This document shows, piece by piece, positions 31,398-42,900 of a DNA stretch of 54,381 nucleotides. Source of the DNA: Holtermannia corniformis (lineage: Eukaryota > Basidiomycota > Tremellomycetes > Holtermanniales); assembly GCA_001599935.1 (NCBI GenBank), contig BCIJ01000021.1, forward strand, positions 106,676 to 161,056, given 5' to 3'. The translations under genes were made by a program, and so were the position numbers. The stretch's first letter is position 1. The number at the start of each line of letters is the position of its first letter. The notes under the pieces were generated by a model. That model was not told the origin of the DNA, made no database searches, and was given only the letters and a program-made list of their open reading frames with translations.

Positions 31398-31796
31398 TTA
31401 GCACCGAAATACTCCGATGATGCGATGATCGCGATGGGACGCAAAACCCTCCGAGTGCAGCATGCTTCGGGATCGTGAAGCCGCAAGCCAAGCGTCGGCC
31501 GAATGCCTCGTGTAGCTCGACAGCGAATAGTAGCGGAACCACTGCGACCTTGAATGCCGTCTCTTTCTCAGAAGCAATTCATACCTGCTGACTGTACGGT
31601 ATACGAGGTCGTCAGCTGGCTTCATTCGCCGGACGTCGGCGACAATCTCGGGCAGCGCAAGCGCTTCCCAACACTTTGGAAAGTCTCCGTGGCGACTTGC
31701 GATCCGTGATCGCAAGAAGCAAGGCTTGGGGTGGAGCGCAGGCCGGCCGAGCAGGATGCCCAGACCGAGATAGATGACGATCAGCTCGACGGTCAT
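31398..31796 (-). CDS. Hypothetical small protein
   Basis: ATG 31796 starts MTVELIVIYLGLGILLGRP, a hydrophobic N-terminus that could be a signal or anchor. It is followed by SRIASRHGDFPKCWEALALP and VRRMKPADDLVYR. A 37-nt GTATGA...AAG intron near 31570-31605 can be removed to continue RSQWFRYYSLSSYTRHSADA to TAA 31398. There is only weak evidence for a gene: an ATG, an open frame and a plausible N-terminal segment. It lies 76 bp upstream of the kinase gene on the same strand and could be part of its 5' leader instead. Confidence 0.3.
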   Translation of the reverse strand: MTVELIVIYLGLGILLGRPALHPKPCFLRSRIASRHGDFPKCWEALALPEIVADVRRMKPADDLVYRTVSRYELLLRKRRHSRSQWFRYYSLSSYTRHSADAWLAASRSRSMLHSEGFASHRDHRIIGVFRC

Positions 31797-32394
31797 GGGG
31801 CTGCACCTCTGCTTCGGAACGGCCAATCTAGGCTCAGACCAACAGCAGCATGAAGCTTCGTGCAACCTAAGATCAATGCTCGACTGCTCGCTTTGCCCGA
31901 TTGTGGACGTCTTGGCCGAGCTCCGAGCCGGTCACTCGGGTAAGACGCTTGCGGACGGCGCACGGATCACGGCTCGCGGTGAGTTTCTCGACGAGCTAGG
32001 TGCAATCACCGTCAAATACGGTCATCTGTTCGGAGCCAAGACCCGACGCTTGGAGAGAACAGCATCCCAAGGATCAGCGAGACGTTGCGCCCGGCAAAAA
32101 GGCTTCTGCGTGCTCTACACAGGCGACCGCCACATCCGGCTGTACCGCCCAGATTGAGGGGACGTTGAAGTGGTGCAAGGCTCGTGAGTACGCTCGTGAC
32201 AAAGCCACATCGTGTCTCTAATGCTTCATAGATATGCAGACCTAGAATCAGTCCACCTATCCGCGTCGACCCTGGTGCAGTGCTGTCACTTGTGAATATG
32301 ATATGTATGTGTATAGCTTCACATGTCCGATGAACGGCTGCCCGACCGCCGGCTCTGTGTACATCTTGACGCCTGCACGAGCGCCCAACGTGGT
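31797..32394. other. Intergenic region, no supported gene
   Basis: A plus-strand frame at 31876-32157 (starting MLDCSLCPIVDVLAELRAGH) is open but shows no motif or splice partner. The stretch separates the small hypothetical gene from the 3' end of the chromodomain gene. Nothing else is seen. Confidence 0.4.
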
Positions 32395-34422
32395 CTAGGG
32401 TTCCGGCTTGAGACGCTTCGAGGCGCGTCGCGCGGTGTTGAGCGTAGATGGACGTGGTCTGGGTTTGCCTTTGACCACGGGTTTGACTTCTTCGACCGAG
32501 GCCGGTGTTGCCTTGATGGAAGCGCGACGCGATTTTGTCTGAGCAACCGGCTTGACGTTTTCTTTCTGCGGTGTTTCTTTTGTCGCTTGTTTTGTTCGCG
32601 TGCGAGTGTTGGGCTTTGCACTATCGCTTGGTGATGGCTCATCGACCGGTTTCTGGAATGGCATCTCGCGCGTGATGCGGGCGATCGAGCCCCAGACGGC
32701 CTCTTCCCACGCTAGCCAGTCTTGCAACGCCTAGTTGCTGTAAGCTTGGGTTCACCGGCGGATCAAACGACTGACCTCATTGGCACCATCGGCCAGCGAC
32801 GATGCCCTCTCCCACGTATCATCCTCCGGCGGGTAGCCCTTCCACCGGACTCTGAATTGACCATCCTTGTCCGTCCGACTACCCTTGCGGCAGACAATCT
32901 TCTCTACCTCGTAGACGTCTTCGGCGGCTTGCTCTTCTTGCTTGAGTTTCTCCTGCCGAGCCTTGACTGCCTCCTCGTCGTAGTCTCCCACGAAAGCGGC
33001 TTTGCTCGCGTGCCACGCGTACCGCTCTTCGTCGCACCACGCCGGCATCGCGCTAGACTCGACAATCTCCGGATCGTACGTTGGCGGAGGGAGATCAGCT
33101 AAGCTGCTATACCCTTTGCGGAGGTAGGCGTTGACATAGCGGTGTGCCCAGCACAGTGCGTTTTCAAAATCAAGCACGCGCATACCGGGACGGAGGCCGA
33201 TCGTCCAGGCGTGAGGCGGTGCTTCGCCGAGTCTCGCCCAATAACGCCATTGGTTATCGTACAGCCACTTGAGGCCCGCAGCTTCCATCTCGACAGAGTT
33301 GATCGCGGGCTTGGTGAACATGCGCTGGAGAAAGTAGCGCGAGCCAGGCCCGCACGTCGCAAAGTTACGGTAGAAGAACTTCATGTGTGGCGAGCCGTTG
33401 AGGTAGCAGAGGATGTTGAGGGAGAGGAAACCGCCAAGAGTCGGCAGCGTCTGAAGAACGTGGCTGGCGTCGACGGCGTATACGCACTGGCGGAGGCGTT
33501 CGGGCAGCCCCGACTCCATGACGGCCTTGACAAACCGAAGCGTGGCGGCGAAATGCGGCAAGTTCTTGCCAAAGTAGATTGTGGGCGGTACGAGCTGGAA
33601 GCCAGAAGTGTAGATGACTTCTTTGCGGATGATAGACTTGTTGTAGAGGATAGATTCGTACTTGTGAAAGTCCCTGTCGTAGTTTTTCCAATTTGGGATC
33701 TCTCCCAGACCATCGATGAGCTCTTGCCACGTCGTGCCCATGTAAAAGCCGCAGTAGAGGAAGACACGGACTATAGACTCAGCCGTAGTCTAAACAACCC
33801 GAGAGCGCGACTCACAGCAAATCTCCTCATTACTCTGATCCCCATTCGCAATGATGTCCCCCTTCATCTTGATGCTACCAGCGTCCAGCTCACGAAACAC
33901 ATTCCCAATATGTTCCTTCTTCATCGTCTCATCCTCTGTCAATTGATCCCTCGGCACACCCGCATCACGCAGGTGCTGCATCTTCTGACGCTCGGCGCAG
34001 AACCGAAAGAACAGGTACATCCAGTGGTTGTCGATGGGAGCGGTGATAGACGGACGACCGTGTGGTTCGAGCGTTGCGTACTCTGTCTCGGCCTCTTGGA
34101 CATGCTCTGCGTGCTTCTTTTGTTGAGCCGGTGACTCGGACAGGGGGCGTTGCTCGCATTGCTGTGATGTTGGCGTCAGACGCTAGGAGCCGGTGACAAC
34201 TCGAGCCGGACTGACCTCTTTTGGTGCAGAGATATCAATAGCAGCACTTTCAGTAGTATCAACGTCCATGTCGACCGGCACCGCTTCGGCAGGCAGCTCT
34301 GATGAACTCGGTTTCATCTCGGCGTCGTCGAGGCTTTCGGATTTGGGTGCCGGGCTCGGCGTCACGGCCTTTGTCTCGGCTGTGACATTTTCAGAATCGT
34401 TCTTGCTGCTTGTCGGTGACAT
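32395..34422 (-). CDS. 5-hmdU-kinase-helical / aGPT-PPlase-like domain fused to a chromodomain
   Basis: Four exons (34216-34422, 33816-34161, 32776-33770, 32395-32730) join in frame to 627 residues. Residues 1-115 are a polar linker. From about 116 the protein shows the helical domain named after phage 5-hydroxymethyl-dU DNA kinases: MYLFFRFCAERQKM, TEDETMKKEHIGNVFRELD. It continues with LYCGFYMGTTWQELIDGLGE, GFQLVPPTIYF, LGGFLSLNILCYLNG and the NFATCGPGSRYFLQRMF (GPG) motif of alpha-glutamyl/putrescinyl-thymine pyrophosphorylase-like proteins. At about 471-516 lies a chromodomain (YEVEKIVCRK, FRVRWKGYPPEDDTWE) with its aromatic cage residues. A basic C-terminal tail follows (KPRPRPSTLNTARRASKR). 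The family is known from DNA thymine hypermodification; a chromatin-directed role is inferred from the fusion. No TET/JBP oxygenase is in this window. Confidence 0.85.
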
Positions 34423-34674
34423 TGGCCCTGCTCCATCCACAGGAATGCTCGCAGTGAAGGTTGATCAAGTCCGAGCGCAGACTTTGTCGGATTAGTGTGG
34501 TTTTGCTACCCGAATGCTAGCGGGGTGCTAGATATCAGCTGGCGGTGGGTGTGTAGGCAGTAGAAGCTTGTACACTGTTGGAAAAGGCTCTCGCCGCACA
34601 TAAACATAGTATACAATACCCAAAGACTTGTATCGCCCACTACAGTCACCCCACCAGTCAAGCGAGACACATCG

Positions 34675-35950
34675 CTACAGCTGCCCCGCCAGGATTCTCT
34701 CCATCTCCTCCCCCTCACCGCGCATCAACTCGACAGCCTCCATCTGCACCGCATCAACGCCCTCAAGCGCAAGCTGCGTCCCACGCGGCCTCCACCCTTC
34801 AACATTGGCAAGGGAGGACGCGGCTGTCGACTTGTATTCTGTAGCTGGCGTGGGCGAGCGCGATGTCTGCGCGCTGTGGATTGACGACGGGCGACGACGT
34901 TTGAGATTGCGCGGTGGTGTGGATTGTGCGAGGTTGGAGGGGAAGGACGGTGGGTAGAACTGTAGTTCCTAGGATGTCAGCTGCGGACGGGGGGCAGGGA
35001 GCAAGTGGACGGACCTCATTGAACACAGACATGTCACCGACATCATCCCACGTCCGCTTATTACTTTCCACGACTTCGATCTCGATGATCGGCTGTTCAG
35101 CACCGATCGAAGCAGGCAGGGGTTGCTCCTCTTCCCGAGAGGGTGGAGGGGCAGCAAAGTACGGGCTGTGCTTGGCTGCTGCGACGGGTATCGGGCCTGG
35201 CTGGCTGTTCGTAGCTTTGACCTTGCCTTTGCCGCTGTTGCTAGATGAGCTCGAGCTAGGCTTGGCGATGGCGAACCCGAGTCGTTGTTGCTGGCTCGTC
35301 CCAACAGAGGTGCTGGGTTGTGGCGGCGTCGGTCGCTGTACAAGAGCCGGTGCTGACGCCGAAGTCGAGATACCCACGCTCGTACCCACCGAGAGGGTAT
35401 GCGAAGATTCCACCTGCAGTGTGGCCGTCTCCGTTCCCACCGCCGCCGTCTTTGCCCTCTTCCCCCTCTTGACAAGATGCTTCGAGCTTCCCAGCTGCGG
35501 TTTCAGATTCCCAAGGCTAGTCCTCTTCTCCGCATTCCTCAGCTCGCGCCATTCCGCCATCCATCCATGCAACTGCTCCATCGAGTCCGGGACCTCGTTC
35601 TTCCACAGCATGACCTGAGTCGCCTCGTCTTCGGCCGGAGCAGTGTTCAGACCCCATGAGGTACGTGCGACCTCGCCTCGCCAGTTACGGACGGATGCGA
35701 GGAAGAGGTTGGGGCCGTCTGTGCCGGTCTGGAACTGCTTGGCGATCCGGGCGCTGATAGTGTTGATGCGTATCCGGGCTGCGGGTGAGAGTGGAGGGAG
35801 TGTGGACGGGAGGAGGATGTAAGGCAGTGCTGCGTATGCGTTCGAGCGTGCTGTGAGGTCGTCGAGGAATGAGGACGAGGGCTGCGACGGCATGGACATT
35901 GTTGAGGATGGAGAGAGGGTGGACAGGGAAGATTGCGCCGGTAGGGTCAT
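34675..35950 (-). CDS. Hypothetical Ser/Thr-rich protein, probably nuclear
   Basis: ATG 35950 starts MTLPAQSSLSTLSPSST. The frame is open upstream to 36091 but begins there with GTG. A conserved-looking N-terminal part (AYAALPYILLPSTLPPLSPA, then ISARIAKQFQTGTDGPNLF and NWRGEVARTSWGL) is followed by a basic stretch (KHLVKRGKRAKTAA), a long low-complexity Ser/Thr/Pro region and EVVESNKRTWDDVGDMSVFNE. A 58-nt intron with a GCTGAC branch site joins ELQFYPPSFPSNLAQ and a basic NLKRRRPSS. The end is a helical ALEGVDAVQMEAVELM and RGEGEEMERILAGQL at TAG 34675. Basic clusters suggest nuclear import. I do not recognise the family. Confidence 0.65.
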
Positions 35951-36189
35951 TTTGAGGGTGTCGCTGTTACGAATTACCAGTGACTGCTCCCTCGAGCCAT
36001 CGGTAGTGATGCTGACGCTCCGTGCGCTCCTGTACGCGGTCGAGGATGTTCGCTGATGGTGAACAAGCTGGTTCAACGAGAATCCAGCCACCGGCCAGCA
36101 GGCACGCGTCGGTTCAAATAGTCGCGCCCATAGGCCTGCGCAGACGACAGCGGCACTCGTGCTTCTGCATCGGCTCTAGCTATCTACTC

Positions 36190-36903
36190 TTAAGCCTTGA
36201 TGAGCTTCTGCTTGATGCCAGCGGCACCAAGAGCCTGCAAGTCCGAGTTGCCGCCGATGAATTGCTGGTCTGCGAAGAGGTTACGTTAGCGTCCGTGTCA
36301 CAGAAGCCGTCTCGACCACTCGTCGGTCACGGGCACCACTGCCCACGACTTGAACGAGGTACGCTTAGACAATGTGAGAGTGATACGTACTGATCCAGAT
36401 CTGTGGGACGGTACGCTGACCGCTGATGGTCAGGAGGTAGGCTTGGATCTCGGCTGAGGGGCAGTCAGTATTGCCACCTGGGTGTGCGAGCTGGAAACGC
36501 ACAGCCCTCGTCAAGCGTGTCGAGCCTGGGTGAGTCAGCGATAGCGACAGGCTAAACTCGCACTGGCGACTCACTCGACAATCTTGACGTCGTCGACGTC
36601 TTGCTGAGCAATCGTCTGCTTGGCCTTGGTGCAGTACTATGTATGCAAACGTCAGCACAACATCCAGCACGGCAACTTTTCTGCATCACCCTCCCGGTTC
36701 GGATGATGCCGCGCGCCCATACTCACAGGGCAATAAGTCTTGCTGTAGATCACGACCTTGTGCTCGGCAATGTTCTTGTCGACGGTCGCCTTGAGAGGAC
36801 CGGGGGTTGAGGATGAGGCGCCCATTCTAGTTGATGTAGTGGTGGTGAAAGGTCTGATGCGTGGAGTCAGGTGGGTGGTGAGTAGGCGAAGACGGGTGGC
36901 CAT
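36190..36903 (-). CDS. Dithiol glutaredoxin, probably with mitochondrial and cytosolic forms
   Basis: Glutaredoxins reduce disulfides with glutathione. ATG 36903 gives an Arg/Thr-rich presequence (MATRLRLLTTHLTPRIRPF) typical of mitochondrial import. A second in-frame ATG (MGASSSTPGPL) would give a cytosolic form, as described for yeast Grx2. The active site CPYC lies in VVIYSKTYCPYC and is split by an intron. It is followed by KAKQTIAQQDVDD, VELDTLDEG, QAYLLTISGQRTVPQIWI (the TVP cis-proline motif), QQFIGGNSDLQAL and the end GAAGIKQKLIKA at TAA 36190. At least four short introns are present. The 321 bp to the next gene (36904-37224) show no other feature. Confidence 0.92.
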
Positions 36904-37224
36904 GTAAAGGGGATAGAGACGGGCAGAAGCCGATGGTGTAATCGGATCGCGGCGTGATCGGACGACGTCACGGCACCGGGTGGCTGACAAACCTGTGGGC
37001 GCCGTCCTCGGCCATTTTCACGGGCGCAGGCTATCGAAGCCGCAGATAAGTCTTCGAGGGAGGATAGCTAGTATCACATCAAGCGCGAGACTCGAGTAAA
37101 GGATGGGCAAACAGCGCAAGGCTCAAAGTGGCACTTGGCCTACCGTGTCGAACGTAAGCACGCCTGAACCGCATGCATAGTTTGGCTCGAACCGTCCGGG
37201 AACGAGTAGCGCTCCAGAGTGCCC

Positions 37225-38385
37225 TCACGGCTCCGGATCCTCAGCCATGTCCCGCACAAAAGCCTCCCATTCAGCCTTTGGCATCCCATACGTCTCCGTC
37301 CCAACCTCGGGGAACGTTCCATCCCGCACCGCTTGCACATAGCCTTGCACCGCACTTTGCGCCTCGGTTCCAACCTCGCCAAACCGTCGTACGAAACGAG
37401 GCTTGCGCTCGTGTTCATCCGACAAGCCGATCGCGTCGGCCAACACCAACACCTGGCCTGATGTGCCAGGTCCCGCGCCGATCCCGATGGTCGGTACCGT
37501 CAAATGTTCAGTCAAGTACCGCGCGAGGTTGTGCGGGACAGCCTCGATCAAGAACCCGAATGCGCCGGCCGCTTCAAGAGTTTTCGCCGTCGCAAACAGT
37601 TGTTTCGCCGTTGAGCATGTCCTGGCTTGTACGAGATAACCCGATAACGAGGTCGCGCGCTGCGGTTGGAGACCGATATGCGGCATGACGGGGATCCCGA
37701 TTTCTGCGAGGCGACGAACGAGGGGGACGATCTCGAGCCCGCCTTCGATCTTGAGCCCGTCCACGCCGCCTTCTTTCACCATTCGTATAGCCGCTTTGAC
37801 GCCATCTGCGAGCGAGGCCTCGAAAGACCCGAATGGGAGATCGGCAATGAGAAAGGCGGAACCCAGGCCACGCTTGACGGCTTTACAGTGGTGCAGCATC
37901 TCGTCGAGTGTCAGGCTTGTGGTCGTGTCGTAGCCTAGCGCCACTTGGGCTAGAGAGTCCCCGACGAGGACAATGTCGACGGGTGACTTGGAGAGGAGGA
38001 CGGACGTTGGATAGTCGTACGCTGTTAGGCAGGTGATGGGCGTTTTGGCCCGGTGTAGGGACTGTAGCTCCGCTATGGTCACTTTGGGCCGTACGGGTGC
38101 TGTCGTCGTCAACGAGTTGGACTTTGCAAAGAGGTAAAGGAACTCACTATCTGCGTTCACGATTCGCTTCTCAACAGGCCGTGCGCTCATGTGGCGTCGC
38201 TGAGCTACCGGCACTGGAGCTACTTGAGCTCGACGGCTTCCGGTGTTTGCGCTTGTCAAAGAAGACGCAGCGCGTACGCAGTATGCACAAGAAGCGACGC
38301 TCGGACGAGCTGCCGAAGTGCTGGCACTAGCAATAGTCGCGGTTGAGCGTTGCAACGCTCGAGGAAAGGACTGAACCGCCGACAT
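37225..38385 (-). CDS. ECM31: 3-methyl-2-oxobutanoate hydroxymethyltransferase (ketopantoate hydroxymethyltransferase)
   Basis: The enzyme makes ketopantoate from alpha-ketoisovalerate and methylene-tetrahydrofolate, the first step to pantothenate and CoA. The gene is one uninterrupted frame of 386 codons, which is unusual in this intron-dense window. An N-terminal Ser/Ala/Arg-rich extension of about 75 residues ending near [12 protein letters not shown] is a likely mitochondrial targeting sequence. The core begins [20 protein letters not shown]. The PanB motifs are [27 protein letters not shown] (metal-binding Asp), [37 protein letters not shown] and [20 protein letters not shown]. It ends at 37225 with [15 protein letters not shown]. 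The lack of introns fits either gene transfer from a compact source or intron loss. Confidence 0.95.
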   Translation of the reverse strand: MSAVQSFPRALQRSTATIASASTSAARPSVASCAYCVRAASSLTSANTGSRRAQVAPVPVAQRRHMSARPVEKRIVNADSEFLYLFAKSNSLTTTAPVRPKVTIAELQSLHRAKTPITCLTAYDYPTSVLLSKSPVDIVLVGDSLAQVALGYDTTTSLTLDEMLHHCKAVKRGLGSAFLIADLPFGSFEASLADGVKAAIRMVKEGGVDGLKIEGGLEIVPLVRRLAEIGIPVMPHIGLQPQRATSLSGYLVQARTCSTAKQLFATAKTLEAAGAFGFLIEAVPHNLARYLTEHLTVPTIGIGAGPGTSGQVLVLADAIGLSDEHERKPRFVRRFGEVGTEAQSAVQGYVQAVRDGTFPEVGTETYGMPKAEWEAFVRDMAEDPEP

Positions 38386-38660
38386 CTCAAGTTCTATCCA
38401 GCTGAGTCAGCGTTTGAGACTGCGTAAATTCACAGCAGAGATGCACATACGATTACAGGTAGTCAAGAAACGGTCTGTAGAGTCTTCCCTCGACTGCTTC
38501 AAAGTTGTCCAACTTTGGGTGTCGCCAACTCGGTCGTTGTGGTACGAGACCGCCAATCCCGCCGAGCTCGTTTTCTCCACGCGACAACTTTCCCACCGCA
38601 GCGTCAGGCACGAAGTGTTTCATAAGGGTGTCACGTGATCCAGCACATGAAACAAGCAAG

Positions 38661-40558
38661 ATGAGCAAAAGTCGGTTCAAGCTAACGACGACCATGGACG
38701 ATCTGGCGAGTGTACACCGGCAGATCAGGAAGCAGTCGGCGCAGCACGATGTGTTCAACAGACTGCGTTCGATCGCAGCGGATCAAGCGTTTGTGAAGCG
38801 GGTGAAGGAGGTTTGGTTCGAGAACCGCTTCGTCATCGTAGGTGCGTAGCGGTGGCCGTGGTCATGCATGCGCTTACTGGATATATCAAAGCCAATCAGC
38901 GATGTGGGATATGGTACTGTGATCCGCAGGTGGGTTCTGGTTCTGCTACACGTTGGCGGGCTCTGACGACGCGTAGACATCCTCGACGGCGTATGCATAC
39001 TTCAAGTCGACAGATGGCCATACTGGTGTCAGTCGGTCACATGCACGACCAGAGTGTAGTTGCTAAACTACAAAGAATTGGGACTTTTCCCTCCGCCGTT
39101 CAAATCTGCCGTTTGCAACGTACGCCGAGGCGCACGGAGGGTTAGTGCTGCGATCACAGACTAGACATAGCTAATCGAAAACAGCGTGATCTTGGTCGAC
39201 GCAACAAGACGCGGCAAGGTCAGTCGCTCAATGTGAGTTTGGCACCAAGCTAAGCTCGTAGCGCATGCCCGATGCACTTTCGAAGACTGTTCCAATCTGG
39301 TGCACTGTCATCAACCGAGCCGTAGCGCTGAGACGTGGAGCCAAGGCACTGTCGAATTGGGACACAGAGCTCTACCTTCCACCACAGATAGTCAGTGCGT
39401 CCGAAAAGGCACAAATAGAGGCAAAGCTTGGTAATTGGGCTCGCGCGCTCGAGGTGTCTGCGCTACCCCTCCCGGATCTCACCAAACCTCTCCGTCCATT
39501 CTTCCTTCACCCGGGTACGACGGTCCCGCCCGTGATCCCGCCAGTCGATCAATGTACCTACACTCCCGTCATCTGCCTCAGTGCTAGCCGGTGGGCAGGC
39601 AAAGACCCAGATCAGAGTTTTGCGATCGGGCGTTCACTCGGTGATGCGTTCGAGTACGTGATGGGTAGTGGAGACGATGAGGAGCTCTGGGGGAGGGTGA
39701 GTGCCGCCTTGACGCTGCTTCAGTCCAGGACATGAGATTTACAACGACAGGGTCTCACGTCGAGTCTGTATCATCGGCACAAGGGGGCCCTTCTGGCGGC
39801 CTCGAGAGATGCCTTACCAGAGTTGATCGACACTATCGTACAAGCTGCCAAAGTCCCACAGGCCTTGAATAGTAACGACACCATCTCGGTCGGCATCACC
39901 GCACACGCCGTGCCGTCCATCACATCCCCCATCGCCTTCAACCTCCCACTCTCATCCAGCACAGGCTGGGAATACGCCTCAGCTCTGCCCCCACTAGTCC
40001 TCACCATCATACCGTGCAAGCTCCCACCGCAATCTCGCTTCCTCGCACCCTCTCCATCCATTCAACGCCACCTCATCCCTCTCACGTCGCCGAAAACACA
40101 CGGTGTAGAATTCACACGAGCGCTCTCGTTCGTCCACCAGCTCGCGATCCGTGCGCTGCAAGAGAATCGAGGGATCCTACTCGTCCCTGGCAGTCTTCAG
40201 GATGACGCTACACTCTTTGATGTAGCGGGCGACGGCATGCCGTATACAGGCGACGTAGACGGGTTCAACAAAGCCGCCGTCCAAGGCGTCGTGTATCTCG
40301 GGATCGTATTGCTCGTTCTTGCTGTCCGCGACGATCATCAGCCGCGATCCATGAGCGATCTGGCAATCTTCAAGCGTAAGTGCTGTCTCCACCCGCGTTA
40401 ATCCCAATTCACACTTGGCAGCAACAAAGAAAGACCTCGAGACGCGACTGCACTGGCTCATGTCTCGTTGGCCACAGGCAAACGTAGCGCGTGCCGGGCT
40501 GAAACGGATCAACGAGTTCATGATGGCTGCTTCTGGAGCTCGACGTCCGGCGCAATGA
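38661..40558 (+). CDS. RIT1: tRNA A64-2'-O-ribosylphosphate transferase
   Basis: Rit1 adds a ribosyl phosphate to A64 of initiator tRNA-Met in fungi and plants, which keeps it out of elongation. ATG 38661 starts MSKSRFKLTTTMDDLASV. Family segments are LRSIAADQAFVKRV, RCGIWYCDP, ILVDATRRGK, RMPDALSKTVPIWCTVINR, YLPPQIVSASEKAQIEAKL, LTKPLRPFFLHPG, YTPVICLSASRW and FEYVMGSGDDEELWGR. The C-terminal exon is TKKDLETRLHWLMSRWPQAN ... LKRINEFMM, ending at TGA 40558. Several short introns interrupt the N-terminal third; I did not place every junction. It is divergent from the pantothenate gene. Coincidentally, the copia element in this window appears to use the same tRNA as primer. Confidence 0.9.
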
Positions 40559-40647
40559 TAGAGGTACTGTAATACATGCCGCGGGCTAGTACAGAAGGTT
40601 GTAACAACGGCAGCCGGGTCGGGTCGTACACGGTGAGATGCAGTAGA

Positions 40648-42900
40648 TCACAGGATCGGGCCGGCCAGCTTGACTTTCTCGTCGATCGCGTCCTCGTACT
40701 GCGCGATAGCGTCAGCGTCATCGTGTACACCACCTAGCGCCAGACAAACCTTTGTGAAAGCCTTCTGGAACATGCCCCCAAGCTTCTCAACTTCAACCTT
40801 GAACGCGTCCCTACTCGGCCAGACCTTGATCGGGTCCAGAATCTCGCTCGGGACACCGTTAACAGCCTTTGGGATCGCCAAGTTGAAAATCGGGAAGTTC
40901 TCAAATTCGGCGTTGGCGAGCGAACCGTCGTGGATGGCGTCGACGATTGCGCGCGTGTATTTGAGAGGGCAGCGCTTGCCCGTGCCGAATTTACCGCCGG
41001 TCCAGCCCGTGTTGATGAGCCAGCAGTTTGCAGATGTCTTTTGCATGCGCTCGGCGAGCATGGCGGCGTAGCGACCGGGCTGGGCGTGTCAGCTTGCGTT
41101 CATGGTAGACTAGAGCGAAGGACTGACGTGCAAGACGATAAACGGCTGGCCGTAGCACGTCGAAAACGTCGGACTCGGTTCCACGATCCCATCCTCCGTC
41201 CCAGGCGTCTTGGACGTGTAGCCCGCAACAAAATGGTATGACGCTTGCTCGGGCGTCAATTTGCTGACGGGCGGCAAGACGCCAAAGGCATCACAGCAGA
41301 GCATGATAATGTCTGTCGGGTCCAGTGTCAGCTTGTTCACACGGAGCGTGAAGACGACGCACTGCTAGGCTGGCGGTTGGCGATACATGGGATCTTTGCG
41401 TTGGGGATGTATTCGATCGGGTAGGCGCACCGCGTGTTCTCGGTGATTGAGACGTCGTCGTAGTCGGGCTGCCGGTCGGCCGGGTTGTACACTACGTTTT
41501 CGAGGATGGAACCGAATTTGATCGCGCCAAAGATCTCGGGTTCCTGCCATGGTCAGCGCTAGCTACGGTAGGGATAGGAAGCGCACCTTGTCCGCAGAAA
41601 GGTTGATCGTCTTGGCGTAGCACCCGCCTTCAATGTTGAACACACCGGTATCGCTCCAGACGTGCTCGTCGTCGCCGATCAACAGCCTGTTCGGGTCGGC
41701 AGACAGCGTCGTCTTGCCCGTCCCGCTCAAGCCAAAGAAGAGCGTCACGTCGCCCTCGGTCTCGCCCTTCTCCCCCGCACCAATCGCCTGGTTGGCACTG
41801 CTATGAAGCGAGAGCTGACCAAACTTGACGGGCTGGAGGTAGTGCATGACGCTGAAGATGCCCTTTTTCATCTCGCCCGCGTATTCAGTCCCGAGGATGA
41901 CCATCTCCATCCGCTTAAAGTTGATCTCGACGGACGTCGTGGACGTCATGCCGGTCGTGAACCGGTTGGCGGGGAATTGACCAGCGTTGTAGATGATGAA
42001 ATCGGGGTCGCCAAAGTTGGCGAGCTCGTCGGCCGTTGGGCGGATGAGCATGTTGTGCTGTCTGTGTGAGTTTGGGTGGGCCTAGCGGATCGGACGGACC
42101 ATGAAGAGGGCGTGGTAGGCTCTGCTGGCAATCACGCGCACTTTGATGCGGTATTTCGGGTCCCACTGTGATGGTGAGCTTGCGTAGTCTCGGATCGTCC
42201 AGTAGCACTCACACCGGCAAAGCCATCAAACACATAGACGTTGTCCCTCGTGTTGAGGTAATCGATCGCTCTCTCGCGGTTGATTTCAAACGTGTGCTCG
42301 CTTCACACTATCAGCGCCAGCCTCTCTCACGGTATCCCCACTGACTCCATCTTGATGTTAACAGGCCCCCACCAAACATGGTCCCTCGACCCCTCCTCGT
42401 ACACGATCCGCTTGTCCTTTGGGCTGCGGCCCGTCTTCTTGCCTGAAAAGTTGATGAGGGCGCCAGAGGACGAGATGACTGCGCCTTCGTTGAGGATGGC
42501 GTCTTCGTAGAGCGAGGCGATGGGCGCGTTGCGCTTCAGAGTGGTCGTTAGCTGATGGAGCGTGCGGTAGGGTTGCCACGGGAGCGAGCGGACGAGGCGG
42601 GGATAGGGGCGCATGGGTGGTGAGAGCGTAAAGGATATGCATGATAACGTCTCCAACCGGGTGGGCCATGGTCAAAGGAGGGTCGGAGCTGACGCACGGA
42701 CCCCCTGAAAGGCCGTGCACGCGCTCACACGACCAGAGCAGTCACTGACCTTGATGTGGATCTTGTCCATGTCGAATCCGGCTTCGCTAAAGTAGTCGAG
42801 GTCCTTGCCCAAGACTGAGCGTTCGTCAGCTTGGTCACCCGGCGGCAGCTCGCGACTCACAGGCATTGCCTTCTTCGTCGTGGTGCTGGCGGTTCGGCAT
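40648..42900 (-). CDS. PCK1: Phosphoenolpyruvate carboxykinase (ATP)
   Basis: PEPCK turns oxaloacetate and ATP into phosphoenolpyruvate, the committing step of gluconeogenesis, in the cytosol. ATG 42900 gives a 13-codon first exon ([13 protein letters not shown]). Splicing to [20 protein letters not shown] follows. Further on: [40 protein letters not shown], the kinase P-loop [18 protein letters not shown] with IGDDEHVW, the [20 protein letters not shown] segment, [20 protein letters not shown], and [20 protein letters not shown]. It ends [11 protein letters not shown] at TGA 40648. This is the ATP-dependent class found in fungi. It is interrupted by several short introns and converges with RIT1 across 89 bp. 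Confidence 0.95.
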
